This document shows positions 25,520 through 35,984 of a stretch of DNA of 64,000 nt, in pieces. Position 1 is the stretch's first letter. Each line of letters starts with the position of its first letter. A program made the position numbers and the translations under genes. Below the pieces are notes generated by a model. The model saw nothing but the letters and a program-made list of their open reading frames with translations. It had not been told where the DNA came from and made no database searches. Source of the stretch: Wylensekiella montiformis (lineage in GTDB: Bacteria; Bacillota; Negativicutes; Selenomonadales; Selenomonadaceae); contig NZ_VUNL01000009.1 of NCBI RefSeq assembly GCF_009697385.1, positions 55,677-119,676 on the forward strand, given 5' to 3'.

Positions 25520-27076
25520 ATGAGTATCTTGAACGTATCCCATCTTTCGCACAGCTATGGCGGACGTGAAATTTTTGAAGATGTCAGCTTTCGGCTGCTC
25601 AAGGGAGAGCATGTCGCTTTGGTCGGCGCAAATGGCGAGGGGAAATCCACCTTTCTGTCGATTATTACCGGACGGCTCACGCCGGATGCGGGAACGGTGG
25701 AATGGGCAAAACGGGTGAAAACCGGATATCTGGACCAGCATACTGTGCTGCAGCCCGGCATGACGATACGGGAAACATTGCGCACGGCCTTTGACGACAT
25801 GGTGAAGGCTGAGCAGGAGATGCTCGCGGCGTATGACAAGATGGCAGAAGCGTCGCCGGAGGAAACCGATCGCCTCATGCAGGAGGTCGGAGATATTCAG
25901 GATATGCTGGAAGCCGGCAGCTACTATACGATTGACGCGCGTATCGATGAAGTAGCGGGCGGCCTCGGCTTGCGTGATATCGGTCTGGAACATAAAGTGG
26001 ATGAGCTGTCGGGCGGACAGCGGACGAAGGTGCTTCTGACAAAGCTTTTGCTGCAGAATCCTGAGATCCTGATTCTGGATGAGCCGACGAATTATCTGGA
26101 TGATGAACAGGTTCGATGGCTGCAGCAGTATCTTGCGGATTACCCCAATGCGTTTATTCTGGTTTCGCATGATATTCCCTTTCTCAATGCGGTAACCAAT
26201 GTGATTTATCATGTGGATAATCTGCATTTGGAGCGTTATACGGGAAGTTATGAGAAATTTGAGGAGATGGCGGCGCTGAAGCGGCGTCAGGAGGAGACCG
26301 CCTACGAGCGGCAGCAGGCTGAGATTCGCAGAGAGCAGGATTTTATTCAGCGCAATAAAGCGCGGGTAGCGACCCGGGGGATGGCCAACAGCAGGCAGAA
26401 GAAGCTGGATAAGATGGAGGTACTGACGAAGCGGCAGGAGAAACCGAAACCGCATTTTCATTTTCAGTCTGACCGCACGCCGTCGCGTTTCGTTCTCGAA
26501 GCGAAGCGGCTGGTATTGGGCTATGATGCGCCGCTGACCACGCCGGTGGATATTCGGATAGAACGGAACAAGAAAATTGCTGTTCGTGGGACGAACGGGC
26601 TTGGAAAGTCGACGCTGCTGCGGACCCTGCTTGGAATGATTCCGCCGGTGTCCGGAAAAATCGAGCGGGGAGATTTCGTTTCCGTCGGATATTTTGAGCA
26701 GGAGGAGAGCCGGGGAAATCAGAATACGGCATTGGAGGAGTTTTGGCAGGCTTATCCGGGACTGTCGAATTTTGAAGTGCGGGCGGCGCTGGCTTCCTGC
26801 GGCTTGACGAACGATCATATCACGACAAAGATGACAGCTCTGTCCGGCGGAGAGGCGGCCAAGGTCAGACTGGCCAAGATTATGCAGAAGCCGGTGAATC
26901 TGCTGGTACTGGATGAGCCGACGAATCATCTCGATGTTGAGGCCAAAAAAGAGTTGCGGCGTGCCTTGGAAGAATATAAAGGGACGTTACTGCTCGTTTC
27001 CCATGAGCCGGATTTTTACGACGGACTGGTCGACAGCGTCTGGAATATCGAGACCTGGTCCTGCCGGATCGTATGA
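25520..27076 (+). CDS. ABC-F family ATPase
   Basis: The 518-residue soluble protein has two ABC domains: Walker A GANGEGKST with signature LSGGQRTK in the first, and GTNGLGKST with LSGGEAAKVR in the second. A charged linker (about 240-300) joins them and no membrane segments are present. This is the translation-associated ABC-F class (YkpA/YbiT-like by overall layout), which acts on the ribosome E site. ATG 25520 has an AAGGAAG site, rather than ATG 25502. It is not the antibiotic-resistance type as far as I can see. Confidence 0.9.
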   Translation: MSILNVSHLSHSYGGREIFEDVSFRLLKGEHVALVGANGEGKSTFLSIITGRLTPDAGTVEWAKRVKTGYLDQHTVLQPGMTIRETLRTAFDDMVKAEQEMLAAYDKMAEASPEETDRLMQEVGDIQDMLEAGSYYTIDARIDEVAGGLGLRDIGLEHKVDELSGGQRTKVLLTKLLLQNPEILILDEPTNYLDDEQVRWLQQYLADYPNAFILVSHDIPFLNAVTNVIYHVDNLHLERYTGSYEKFEEMAALKRRQEETAYERQQAEIRREQDFIQRNKARVATRGMANSRQKKLDKMEVLTKRQEKPKPHFHFQSDRTPSRFVLEAKRLVLGYDAPLTTPVDIRIERNKKIAVRGTNGLGKSTLLRTLLGMIPPVSGKIERGDFVSVGYFEQEESRGNQNTALEEFWQAYPGLSNFEVRAALASCGLTNDHITTKMTALSGGEAAKVRLAKIMQKPVNLLVLDEPTNHLDVEAKKELRRALEEYKGTLLLVSHEPDFYDGLVDSVWNIETWSCRIV

Positions 27077-27111
27077 GCGTATCGTTTGATACTGCGGCGA
27101 AAAAAGCATAG

Positions 27112-27167
27112 AAAAGCGTGGCAGCACAGCGGCGAGAGGGTTTGCCGGCTGTGCTGCCACGCTTTTT
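27112..27167. terminator. bidirectional terminator between the ABC-F and rubrerythrin genes
   Basis: AAAAGCGTGGCAGCACAGC pairs with its complement ending in GCTTTTT. A and T tracts on both sides serve the two convergent genes. Confidence 0.88.
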
Positions 27168-27213
27168 CAGATGGTTGTTGATGGTAAATGTTATGATGGG
27201 GGGAGAGGAAGGA

Positions 27214-27759
27214 TTATTCCCCGAAATAACGGTCAAACAGTCCTTTAAATCCGCGGCCGTGACGTGCCTCGTCCTTGGCCATCTCATGAACCGTATCGTG
27301 AACGGCATCAAGGCCAAGCTGTTTTGCCAGGGTAGCAAGCTCTTTCTTGCCGGCACAGGCACCGTGCTCTGCATCAATGCGCATCGTCAGATTTTTCTTC
27401 GTGCTGTTCGTGAGGACTTCACCGAGAAGTTCCGCAAATTTTGCTGCATGCTCGGCTTCCTCAAAGGCATAGCGCTTATACGCTTCGGCAATTTCCGGAT
27501 AGCCCTCGCGGTCAGCCTGACGGCTCATAGCGAGGTACATGCCGACTTCCGAGCATTCTCCCGTGAAGTTCTGGCGGAGACCTTCGATAATGCGGGGATC
27601 TACGTCCTTTGCTGTGCCGACATGATGCTCATCGGCAAAGGTCATTTCACCGGTTTGTTCGATGAATTTGGAAGCCGGCGCCTTACAGATCGGGCACTGT
27701 TCCGGTGCTTTGTCCCCTTCGTACACATAACCGCAGACCGTGCAAACAAACTTTTTCAT
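27214..27759 (-). CDS. rubrerythrin with N-terminal rubredoxin domain
   Basis: The 181-residue non-haem diiron peroxidase scavenges hydrogen peroxide in anaerobes. The rubredoxin domain comes first (Cys6, Cys9, Cys22, Cys25), followed by the ferritin-like four-helix domain with E-x-x-x-H ligand pairs ([12 protein letters not shown] and [12 protein letters not shown]). The rubredoxin-first order is the reverse-rubrerythrin arrangement known from Clostridia. It starts behind AGGAGG and is a single-gene unit. Confidence 0.93.
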   Translation of the reverse strand: MKKFVCTVCGYVYEGDKAPEQCPICKAPASKFIEQTGEMTFADEHHVGTAKDVDPRIIEGLRQNFTGECSEVGMYLAMSRQADREGYPEIAEAYKRYAFEEAEHAAKFAELLGEVLTNSTKKNLTMRIDAEHGACAGKKELATLAKQLGLDAVHDTVHEMAKDEARHGRGFKGLFDRYFGE

Positions 27760-27985
27760 AATAAAACCTCCTGACAGATATCATACACAGAAATTCTTTG
27801 CAATGGGTGTTGCTCACTTGCTATGCTTCAATTATAGGTGATGGCATGAGAAATAGAAACGGTTATTTTTAGCTGTATTTTGAAAATAAATCATTCATAC
27901 TCCGATTTTCTCATCAGAATGTCGATTTTTATAGTATTTTATAAAATATTATTAACAAGTAATTATTATTGATTATATGGCAACA

Positions 27986-28014
27986 TTTACCCATTGACCG
28001 CTTCGTGATATAAT
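27986..28014 (+). promoter_or_regulatory. promoter of the tsaE operon
   Basis: TTTACC (27986-27991) and TATAAT (28009-28014) are 17 bases apart. The 300-base gap from 27760 is AT-rich and otherwise shows nothing. Confidence 0.7.
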
Positions 28015-28062
28015 AAGAAATCAAATGATGATCTGTATGATAATTATAGGAGAGAAGAATTC

Positions 28063-28545
28063 ATGTTTACCTGTATGACGAATTCTCCCGAAGATACTGG
28101 TCACCTAGCGGAGCTGGTGGGCCAAAAGATCCGGGAGGGAACTGTTCTCTGTCTGGAGGGCGACCTCGGGGCTGGCAAGACGCTCTTCGTTCAGAGTCTG
28201 GCCAGAACCCTTGGCGTCGAGGGAGAGGTGACAAGTCCGACGTTTAATCTCATGAACATTTATGTAGGAATTTGCCGCATCTTTCATTTTGACCTCTACC
28301 GGCTGGAATCGGAAGAAGAGCTGGAAGACATCGGTTTCTATGAATATACCGAGGAGCCGGAAGGAATTGTGGTCATCGAGTGGCCGGATAAATTTCCGGA
28401 ATCGCTGCCGGATGAATACGTGCTGGTTCGTATTGAACGGACTGGAGAGACGGAAGATGCCCGGCGGATTGTTTTTTCCGGTGTGGGAGAACGGAGTCAG
28501 GAATTCGTAAAGGAGTTGGAGACTTTTGTCCATACTAGCCATTGA
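28063..28545 (+). CDS. tsaE: tRNA threonylcarbamoyladenosine ATPase TsaE
   Basis: The 160-residue ATPase of the t6A complex has Walker A GDLGAGKT at 33-40. The family motifs SPTFNLMN (about 60) and FHFDLYRL (about 73) follow, with an E-W-P-D motif near 108. With TsaB and TsaD it drives transfer of threonylcarbamoyl to A37 of ANN-reading tRNAs. It is the first gene of a four-gene operon and overlaps tsaB by 20 bases. Confidence 0.96.
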   Translation: MFTCMTNSPEDTGHLAELVGQKIREGTVLCLEGDLGAGKTLFVQSLARTLGVEGEVTSPTFNLMNIYVGICRIFHFDLYRLESEEELEDIGFYEYTEEPEGIVVIEWPDKFPESLPDEYVLVRIERTGETEDARRIVFSGVGERSQEFVKELETFVHTSH

Positions 28546-29260
28546 TACTGCAACGCAGGTATCCAGTGTGGCGGTGGCCGATGAAAACAGGCTTCTCGCC
28601 GAGCTTACCATGCAGGCCAGACTGACACATTCAGAGACCTTGATGCCGCATATTCAGCAGGTACTGCGAATGGCTTCGATGCCGAAGGAGCAATTGGATG
28701 GAATTGCCGTGAGCATTGGTCCGGGCTCCTTTACCGGCCTTCGCATCGGTCTGGCGGCGGCGAAAGCCATGGCGTATGCGCTGGATCTGCCCATTGTCGG
28801 CATTTCGACGCTCAAGGCGCTGGCCTGCCATTACCCGGTATCGGGGGTTCGGATTGTATGTATGTTGGATGCCCAGAAGGGAAATGCCTACGTCGAGAGT
28901 TATCGGTGGGAGGCAGGCCGGCTGGTTACGTTGCAGCCGGTCCGGGTAATGAATATCGTGGAGGCCGTTGAATCCTGCGGCAGGGCCGCGGAACCAGTTG
29001 TCTTGCTTGGCGATGCTGTTCAGAAAAAGGTGCGGGGAAAAATTGAGCTGCCACAGGGCGTGACCGTGGCGCCGCCGCACCTCCTGATGCCGCGGGCAGC
29101 CTGCACCGCTATGCTGGGCGTTGCGGAGCTGGCCGCTGGGCATCGGGATCCGGTCATGAGCATGGAGCCGGTCTATATCCGCCGCAGCGAGGCGGAGGTG
29201 CTTTGGGAAAAGCGGCATCCGGAAGCAGTCCGGAAGGAAAGGCCTGCGGAGGAAATGTGA
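28526..29260 (+). CDS. tsaB: t6A biosynthesis protein TsaB
   Basis: The 244-residue ASKHA-fold protein is the non-catalytic partner of TsaD. ILAIDTATQ at the N-terminus and SIGPGSFTGLRIGLAAAK (about 63-80) are diagnostic. It starts with TTG 28526 behind AAGGAGTTGG inside tsaE. The stop overlaps the rimI start. Confidence 0.95.
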   Translation: MSILAIDTATQVSSVAVADENRLLAELTMQARLTHSETLMPHIQQVLRMASMPKEQLDGIAVSIGPGSFTGLRIGLAAAKAMAYALDLPIVGISTLKALACHYPVSGVRIVCMLDAQKGNAYVESYRWEAGRLVTLQPVRVMNIVEAVESCGRAAEPVVLLGDAVQKKVRGKIELPQGVTVAPPHLLMPRAACTAMLGVAELAAGHRDPVMSMEPVYIRRSEAEVLWEKRHPEAVRKERPAEEM

Positions 29261-29712
29261 TGGAAGGTAACGAGGTGCATTTTCGGGTCATGGCGCCGGA
29301 AGATGCGGATGATGTGGAACGGGTAGAGAAAGCCTGCTTTTCGATTCCCTGGTCGCGCGAGGCCTTTTGGAAAGAGGCCTCCAACGAGAATACGCTGTAC
29401 TTGCTGGCACTTGATGGCAAAAGGGTCGTCGGGTATGCAGGCTGCTGGATTTCCTATGAGGAAGCGCAGATTACCAACGTGGCCGTGCTTCCGGAATATC
29501 GTGGAAAGGGAATCGGCACCCGGCTGTTCGGCGCGGTGATCGATGCCGTGAAGGCAAAGGGCGTTACCGCTATGACATTGGAGGTACGGCCGTCCAATGA
29601 GCCGGCGCTCGCCTTGTATGATCGTTATGGATTCAAAGCTGCGGGACGGCGCCCGCATTATTATCAGGATGATGGGGAAGACGCCATCATTATGTGGAAT
29701 ACCAGACTTTAA
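29260..29712 (+). CDS. rimI: ribosomal protein S18 alanine N-acetyltransferase
   Basis: The 150-residue GNAT acetyltransferase has the acetyl-CoA loop VLPEYRGKGIGTRLF (about 75-89) and the tail RPSNEPALALYDRYGFKAAG. The gene sits within tsaE-tsaB-rimI-tsaD, the typical RimI context. ATG 29260 shares bases with the tsaB stop (TGATG); the upstream frame from 29203 has no role. Confidence 0.93.
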   Translation: MEGNEVHFRVMAPEDADDVERVEKACFSIPWSREAFWKEASNENTLYLLALDGKRVVGYAGCWISYEEAQITNVAVLPEYRGKGIGTRLFGAVIDAVKAKGVTAMTLEVRPSNEPALALYDRYGFKAAGRRPHYYQDDGEDAIIMWNTRL

Positions 29713-29733
29713 AGAGAATCGTGGAGTTTAATC

Positions 29734-30771
29734 ATGGAAAAGAATGAAAAAGAAATCCTGACATTGGCCGTTGAATCCAGTTGCGATGAGACGTCGGCTG
29801 CTGTGCTGAAGGGGGGCCGGACCGTTTTATCCAATATCATTTCAACACAGATTCCGGTCCATCAGAAGTTTGGCGGCGTGGTGCCGGAGATTGCTTCCCG
29901 CAAGCATATTGTAAATATCCTGCCTGTTGTTGATGAAGCCGTCCGTCAGGCAGGAATCCGGCTGCAGGATATCGATCAGGTTGCCGTAACGTATGGCCCC
30001 GGACTGGTCGGCGCGCTGCTGGTCGGTGTTTCCGCTGCCAAGGCGCTGGCTTTTTCACTCGATGTTCCGCTCATCGGCGTCAATCATCTGGAGGGGCATA
30101 TTTTTGCCAATTTCTTGTCTGCGCCGGATCTGGAGCCTCCGTTTATGGCGTTGGTCGTGTCCGGCGGTCATACTGCGCTGGTCGATGTGCGCGGATACAA
30201 TCATTTCCATATGATGGGGCAGACGCGGGATGACGCGGCCGGCGAGGCATTTGACAAGATCGCCAGGGTTATGGGGCTGCCTTATCCGGGCGGTCCGCGC
30301 ATTGACGCGCTGGCTGCCCGGGGAAATGCTATGGCTATCGATTTTCCTCAGGCGCTGACCGAGAAAGGAAATTACGAATTCAGTTTCAGCGGGTTAAAAT
30401 CCGCCGTGCTGAATTATATCAATAGTGAGAAGATGAAAGGACATGCGCTGAATCAGCCGGATATCGCAGCCTCTTTCCAGCGTTCGGTGATTGAAGTGCT
30501 TGTCGGCAAGGCGTTTCAGGCTGTTCAGGAAACCGGCCGCAGCACGCTGGTTTTGGCTGGAGGCGTGGCTGCTAACAGCGGCCTGGAACAGCGCCTGCGG
30601 GAAGCGGCGGAAAAGCGCGGGGTGAGGTTTTGCTACCCGGATCGGATCCTTTGCACGGATAATGCCGCAATGATCGGATGCCGTGGCTTTTATCAATCGC
30701 TGGCCGGCGGATTTAGCGATTTGTATCTCAATGCGGTCCCGGGACTCAGTCTTACGGACAGAAACGAATAA
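29734..30771 (+). CDS. tsaD: tRNA N6-adenosine threonylcarbamoyltransferase TsaD
   Basis: The 345-residue catalytic subunit of t6A synthesis has metal ligands His118 and His122 (NHLEGH). N-terminal ESSCDETS, TYGPGLVGALLVG and the late GGVAANSGL loop are all present. It closes the tsa operon and is followed by a short terminator. Confidence 0.97.
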   Translation: MEKNEKEILTLAVESSCDETSAAVLKGGRTVLSNIISTQIPVHQKFGGVVPEIASRKHIVNILPVVDEAVRQAGIRLQDIDQVAVTYGPGLVGALLVGVSAAKALAFSLDVPLIGVNHLEGHIFANFLSAPDLEPPFMALVVSGGHTALVDVRGYNHFHMMGQTRDDAAGEAFDKIARVMGLPYPGGPRIDALAARGNAMAIDFPQALTEKGNYEFSFSGLKSAVLNYINSEKMKGHALNQPDIAASFQRSVIEVLVGKAFQAVQETGRSTLVLAGGVAANSGLEQRLREAAEKRGVRFCYPDRILCTDNAAMIGCRGFYQSLAGGFSDLYLNAVPGLSLTDRNE

Positions 30772-30796
30772 AAGAACAGCGCTGGCTGTTCTTTTT
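30771..30796 (+). terminator. terminator of the tsa operon
   Basis: AAAGAACAGC and GCTGTTCTTT form a 10-base stem with loop GCTG. Further T residues follow. Confidence 0.85.
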
Positions 30797-30880
30797 CATC
30801 CGATGCCAAGAAGCGTTGGGTAAGTGAGACTAAATTCAAAGAGACTAAAAACTCCCTCTGAATTTAGTCTCACTTTATGT
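30796..30880. repeat. dispersed intergenic repeat, copy B, with a 16-bp perfect hairpin
   Basis: It starts CATCCGATGCCAAG after the terminator T-tract. It contains perfect 16-base arms (30823-30838, 30859-30874) around GAGACTAAAAACTCCC. The 3' half matches the copy at 45199 (TAAAAACTC, then CTCTGAAT and AGTCT). Confidence 0.75.
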
Positions 30881-30963
30881 ATGACGAGAATATTGCTTCA
30901 CGAAATTGTACGAATTTGGTATACTATACATAAATTCCAGCTATTTTGATGGGAGGCGGCAGG

Positions 30964-32424
30964 ATGGAGAATCGGATAGAACTTTATCATCGCCATACGG
31001 ATCTTACTGTCACGCAGATTAGCCTGCTGGAGCGAATGCGGGTGGTATTTCCTTTTTTAGCGGACCTGGCACATGGACAGTTGAAAGTGTATGTTCCGGC
31101 AAGGGAAAAAGGGCGTCTCCTCATCATCGCACAGGAGCGGCCGCATACCGTTTATATGTCCCGTCAGAAGTTGGATCTCGGACGACTTCAGCCGGCTATT
31201 GAAGAGCCGTTGGTTCGCCAGACTCTGCAAACGGGGATGCCGGGGCATGGCAAGCGGGAATGGACGTATGGCTCACTGATCGATATGTATACCTATGCGA
31301 TTCATGACGGTGCGAAGGTGATCGGCGTTATCAGCTTTGAAGTGGATGGGGACCGCCTTCAAATCGATGATTATCCCTGTTTGTTAGCTACGGCGGTGGA
31401 TATTCTTTATCATGCGCGCAAGGGCGTGGATGATAAACAGTATCAGCCGATCTCTTCCAGTGACGGGATTATGATCACAGATCAGTTCAGCCGCATTATT
31501 TTTGCCAACGCTGCGGCACAGCGCATTTACCGGGTGCTTGGTGTCGGCAGCCTGAAGGGCGGTCATTTGTTCGACCGCCAGATGACCAGACATATTTTGC
31601 GGGAAACCATGGAACGCGACCGTCCATGGCAGAAAGAACTCGTGGCCGGGAATATGACGATCATCCGCCGACAGATTGATCTGCAGGAGGGAGGACAGCT
31701 GATCCGGCGTATCGTTGTTCTTTCGGACATTACCGAAATACGGGCCAAGGACAAGGAGATACGCATCAAATCGGCAGTCATTCAGGAGATTCACCATCGG
31801 GTGAAAAATAATCTGCAGACTATTGCGAGCCTGCTCCGCCTGCAGGCCCGCCGCAGTCAGTCGGAAGAAGTGAAAAATGCGCTGCAGGAGAGCGTCAACC
31901 GGGTATTGTCCATTTCCGTCGTGCATGAATTTTTGTCTCAGCAGGGCGAAGAGGATATCAATGTCCAGCAGGTCATGCAGCAGATCTTTCAGCTCGTTGG
32001 ACGAAATATGGCCGACAGCGAATTCTTCGTACGAACCGAATTCAGCGGCCCGGATGTCGTACTCCCCTCCAAATATGCCAGTTCGCTGGCCTTGGTGCTC
32101 AATGAGCTGGTGCTTAATGCGATGGAGCATGCCTTTGAAGGGCGTTCCTCCGGAACGATCGGACTGCGGGTCGAAGAAGACGGCGATCACTGGCAGCTGG
32201 ATCTTTACGATGACGGATGCGGTCTGCCGGAAAACTTTGATCCGCACAAAACGCGTTCGCTGGGCCTGTCCATTGTGCGTACGCTTATCGAGGGAGATCT
32301 GGACGGCATGTTCGATCTGGAAAATGACGCGCGGGGGCCCGGGCATGGAACACACGCCCGAATACGTATTCCTAAGCCCGATCCGGACGAACATCATGGT
32401 GTGGTACAGAGCCTGGAGGAATGA
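30964..32424 (+). CDS. cytosolic histidine kinase, PdtaS/EutW-like (HisKA_2)
   Basis: The 486-residue kinase has no membrane segments. Residues 1-150 form a GAF-like N-terminal sensor of the PdtaS type, a PAS domain covers about 160-265, then HisKA_2 with EIHHRVKNNLQT, His277 being the probable phosphosite. The HATPase_c domain has NELVLNAMEHAF, DDGCGLP and SLGLSIVRTL. The partner regulator starts six bases after the stop. This kinase type pairs with ANTAR regulators that act on RNA. ATG 30964 with GGGAGGCGGCAGG is preferred to 30946. The signal is unknown. Confidence 0.92.
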   Translation: MENRIELYHRHTDLTVTQISLLERMRVVFPFLADLAHGQLKVYVPAREKGRLLIIAQERPHTVYMSRQKLDLGRLQPAIEEPLVRQTLQTGMPGHGKREWTYGSLIDMYTYAIHDGAKVIGVISFEVDGDRLQIDDYPCLLATAVDILYHARKGVDDKQYQPISSSDGIMITDQFSRIIFANAAAQRIYRVLGVGSLKGGHLFDRQMTRHILRETMERDRPWQKELVAGNMTIIRRQIDLQEGGQLIRRIVVLSDITEIRAKDKEIRIKSAVIQEIHHRVKNNLQTIASLLRLQARRSQSEEVKNALQESVNRVLSISVVHEFLSQQGEEDINVQQVMQQIFQLVGRNMADSEFFVRTEFSGPDVVLPSKYASSLALVLNELVLNAMEHAFEGRSSGTIGLRVEEDGDHWQLDLYDDGCGLPENFDPHKTRSLGLSIVRTLIEGDLDGMFDLENDARGPGHGTHARIRIPKPDPDEHHGVVQSLEE

Positions 32425-32430
32425 GAGAAT

Positions 32431-33036
32431 ATGGAGAAGAGAAGAAATCCGAAAAATAAATCCCTGCGTCTGGTCATTGCGGATAATGAGTCCATCATCC
32501 GAATGGATCTGCGGGAAATGCTGGAAGAGGCAGGCCATGAGATTGTCGGTGAGGCTATAGATGGACGCAAAGCCATAGAACTGACGCGGATGCATCGTCC
32601 TGATCTTGTCATCATGGACATTAAAATGCCGGAAATGGACGGCATCACGGCATCGAGAAAAATCGCCGAGGAAAAGCTGGCCCCGGTCCTGCTCCTTACC
32701 GCATTCAGTCAGCCGGAAATCGTCGAAAAAGCGAAGGACTCCGGGGTATTGGGCTATCTCGTCAAACCGGTCCGGGAGAGCAATCTGTTTCCCGCTATGG
32801 AAATTGCGCTGTCCCGATGGGAGGAAATGAAGGGGATGGAACAGGAACTGGATCGCCTCAAGGATTCGTTGGAGACACGAAAAATCGCGGACCGTGCAAA
32901 GGGCATTCTTATGGCAGCGCATAAACTCAGTGAGCAGGAGGCATATCGCCGCATGCAGCGCTATGCCATGATGAAGCGTCTGTCCATGAAAGAGGTCGCT
33001 GAAGCCATTGTCCGGGCGGCGGGAGGAAAAGTATAA
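32431..33036 (+). CDS. ANTAR-domain response regulator, PdtaR/EutV-like
   Basis: The 201-residue regulator has a receiver domain at about 12-125 with phospho-acceptor Asp63 (VIMDIKMP) and LVKPV near 111. A coiled linker and the ANTAR RNA-binding domain (about 140-197: IADRAKGILMAAHKLSEQEAYRRMQ, then MKRLSMKEVAEAI) follow. Phosphorylated ANTAR proteins dimerise and stabilise twin-hairpin antiterminators in target leaders. No ethanolamine or nitrate genes are near, so the regulon must lie elsewhere. Confidence 0.95.
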   Translation: MEKRRNPKNKSLRLVIADNESIIRMDLREMLEEAGHEIVGEAIDGRKAIELTRMHRPDLVIMDIKMPEMDGITASRKIAEEKLAPVLLLTAFSQPEIVEKAKDSGVLGYLVKPVRESNLFPAMEIALSRWEEMKGMEQELDRLKDSLETRKIADRAKGILMAAHKLSEQEAYRRMQRYAMMKRLSMKEVAEAIVRAAGGKV

Positions 33037-33048
33037 TCAGGAGATGAG

Positions 33049-33092
33049 CGGGCTGCCCGGTGAAATATCGTCGTGGACAGCCTGTTTTTGTT
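33049..33092 (+). terminator. probable terminator after the ANTAR gene
   Basis: GGGCTGCCC can pair imperfectly with GGACAGCCT and a T-rich run follows. The stem has mismatches, so the call is moderate. Confidence 0.55.
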
Positions 33093-33117
33093 TTTTTGAC
33101 TTTTTTTATTTTCGAAC

Positions 33118-33184
33118 TTGACATTTTGACTAAGACGCGGTAGTATAAGAACTGTAGTTAGCACTCGACGTCAGTGAGTGCTAA
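33118..33184 (+). promoter_or_regulatory. groESL promoter with perfect CIRCE operator
   Basis: TTGACA (33118-33123) and TAGTAT (33141-33146) are 17 bases apart. The CIRCE element TTAGCACTC-N9-GAGTGCTAA at 33158-33184 matches the consensus without change. HrcA repression relieved by heat shock is therefore expected. Confidence 0.96.
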
Positions 33185-33226
33185 CAGAATAAATCAGCTA
33201 TTTCATAATATAGGAGGAAGATACCT

Positions 33227-33508
33227 ATGATTAAGCCATTGGGCGAAAGAGTTGTCATTGAAGTTTCTGAGGGCGATGCCAAGACGGCCAGCGGAATTGT
33301 CCTGCCGGATACGGCGAAAGAGAAGCCGCAGAAGGGTACGGTTGTGGCTGTAGGTTCCGGTAAGCTCCTCGATAACGGCGAGCATGCTGCGATGGAAGTC
33401 AAAGCCGGCGATCACGTTGTCTTCTCCAAATATTCCGGTTCGGAGATTAAGGTGGATGACAAGGAGTATCTGATCGTCCGCGAGAGCGATATTCTGGCAG
33501 TATTATAA
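33227..33508 (+). CDS. groES: co-chaperonin GroES
   Basis: The 93-residue Hsp10 forms the heptameric lid on Gro[14 protein letters not shown] at the start and the mobile loop ([18 protein letters not shown], about 20-37) are typical. It lies under CIRCE control and 91 bases before groEL. Confidence 0.98.
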   Translation: MIKPLGERVVIEVSEGDAKTASGIVLPDTAKEKPQKGTVVAVGSGKLLDNGEHAAMEVKAGDHVVFSKYSGSEIKVDDKEYLIVRESDILAVL

Positions 33509-33599
33509 TCGCCGATTCCTTTTTTCGCGGAAGGACGGCACCCGGAGCGGGGCGAAAACCGATCCGGGTTTCGATGAGATCAATTTGGAGGTAATATAA

Positions 33600-35231
<1,632 letters not shown>

Positions 35232-35310
35232 TAAGCGGCGAAAGCCTTTATACATCAGGGCTTTACGGAAAATAGAATAGCTTTTGGCCACTTTTGGGCC
35301 ACTAAAAAGA

Positions 35311-35350
35311 GGCTGCTGCACGTAAATATTACGTGCAGCAGCCATTTTTT
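35311..35350 (+). terminator. groESL terminator
   Basis: GGCTGCTGCACGTAA and its complement form a long GC-rich stem (35311-35343), followed by ATTTTTT. Confidence 0.92.
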
Positions 35351-35411
35351 GTTCCTGAAAAAAGATCATCCCGGAGCTTGAATGCCTCGGGATTAGGTGT
35401 AGAATTTAGAT

Positions 35412-35528
35412 ATGCTAAAATCAAATTCACAGAAAGATTATACGTCTTTAGAAGGAACTCTCAAGTATGTCTTCGCCGATGAAATTCTTTCTCTATACAA
35501 GAAAGAAATTTTTACGATTTTGCGGTAA
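35412..35528 (+). pseudogene. possible short gene remnant (38 codons)
   Basis: An ATG at 35412 opens a short frame (MLKSNSQKDYTS...EIFTILR) with no good ribosome site. It lies between the groEL terminator and a truncated ATPase gene. I do not recognise it. The surrounding AT-rich, decayed sequence suggests a leftover of a lost gene rather than a functional peptide. Confidence 0.25.
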
Positions 35529-35580
35529 AATTAACTTAAAATGTTTTAAGTTAATTTTATTTAAGTAAGGTGGTGAGGAT

Positions 35581-35781
35581 ATGAGGTTCATAGGTCGTCA
35601 GCATGAGCTGGCTGTTATCAGACAGAAGTTGGCTAGTAATCGTGCAGAGTCCCTGTTGGTATATGGGAGGAGACGTGTTGGCAAGAGTGAGCTGATAAAA
35701 GAGGCATTGAAGGATGTGGATGCCACCATTATTCATTATGTTTGCCGCAAGTCTTCGTTTGTCCAGAAGTGTGCAGGTTAA
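35581..35781 (+). pseudogene. truncated AAA ATPase (DUF234-type family), N-terminal fragment
   Basis: Only 66 codons remain. MRFIGRQHELAVIRQKL followed by LLVYGRRRVGKSELIKEAL contains the Walker A of a family of about 450-residue ATPases with a C-terminal DUF234/nuclease-like domain. Similarity ends after HYVCRKSS, where the frame stops, and nothing downstream continues the protein in any frame. A GGTGGTGAGGAT site precedes the ATG. It is read as a deletion remnant; expression of the fragment is possible but unlikely to be functional. Confidence 0.7.
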
Positions 35782-35869
35782 TGATACAATTCGCCGAAAT
35801 CGTCGGTACGGCGGACCTTTTTTGTTCGGTTTCAGAATCGTCCGGAACCTCGTTCAGACGGCGTGGCTA

Positions 35870-35898
35870 TTGACTTCTGCAGGGTTATCCGATATAAT
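35870..35898 (+). promoter_or_regulatory. glmS promoter
   Basis: TTGACT and TATAAT are separated by 17 bases, about 75-100 bases upstream of the ribozyme core. Confidence 0.85.
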
Positions 35899-35984
35899 AA
35901 TCAAGCATTGTGATTCATTGCAGTGCCTGATAATAGGTGAGAAATCCAGAGAATGATTCCTGTTGTTCTGGTGTAGAGAAAAGG

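Noticed and set aside
25421..26929. 502-residue minus-strand frame opposite the ABC-F gene
   Set aside because: It runs through tRNA-Pro and the ABC-F gene; its composition is shadow-like and it has no motifs.
30823..30874. Perfect 16-base hairpin considered as the tsaD terminator
   Set aside because: A normal terminator already follows tsaD at 30771-30796, and this hairpin has a 20-base loop with no T-tract. Its 3' half matches the dispersed repeat, so it is listed as part of copy B.
31384..32922. 512-residue minus-strand frame opposite the kinase and ANTAR genes
   Set aside because: It spans two clear genes on the other strand and has no domain signature.
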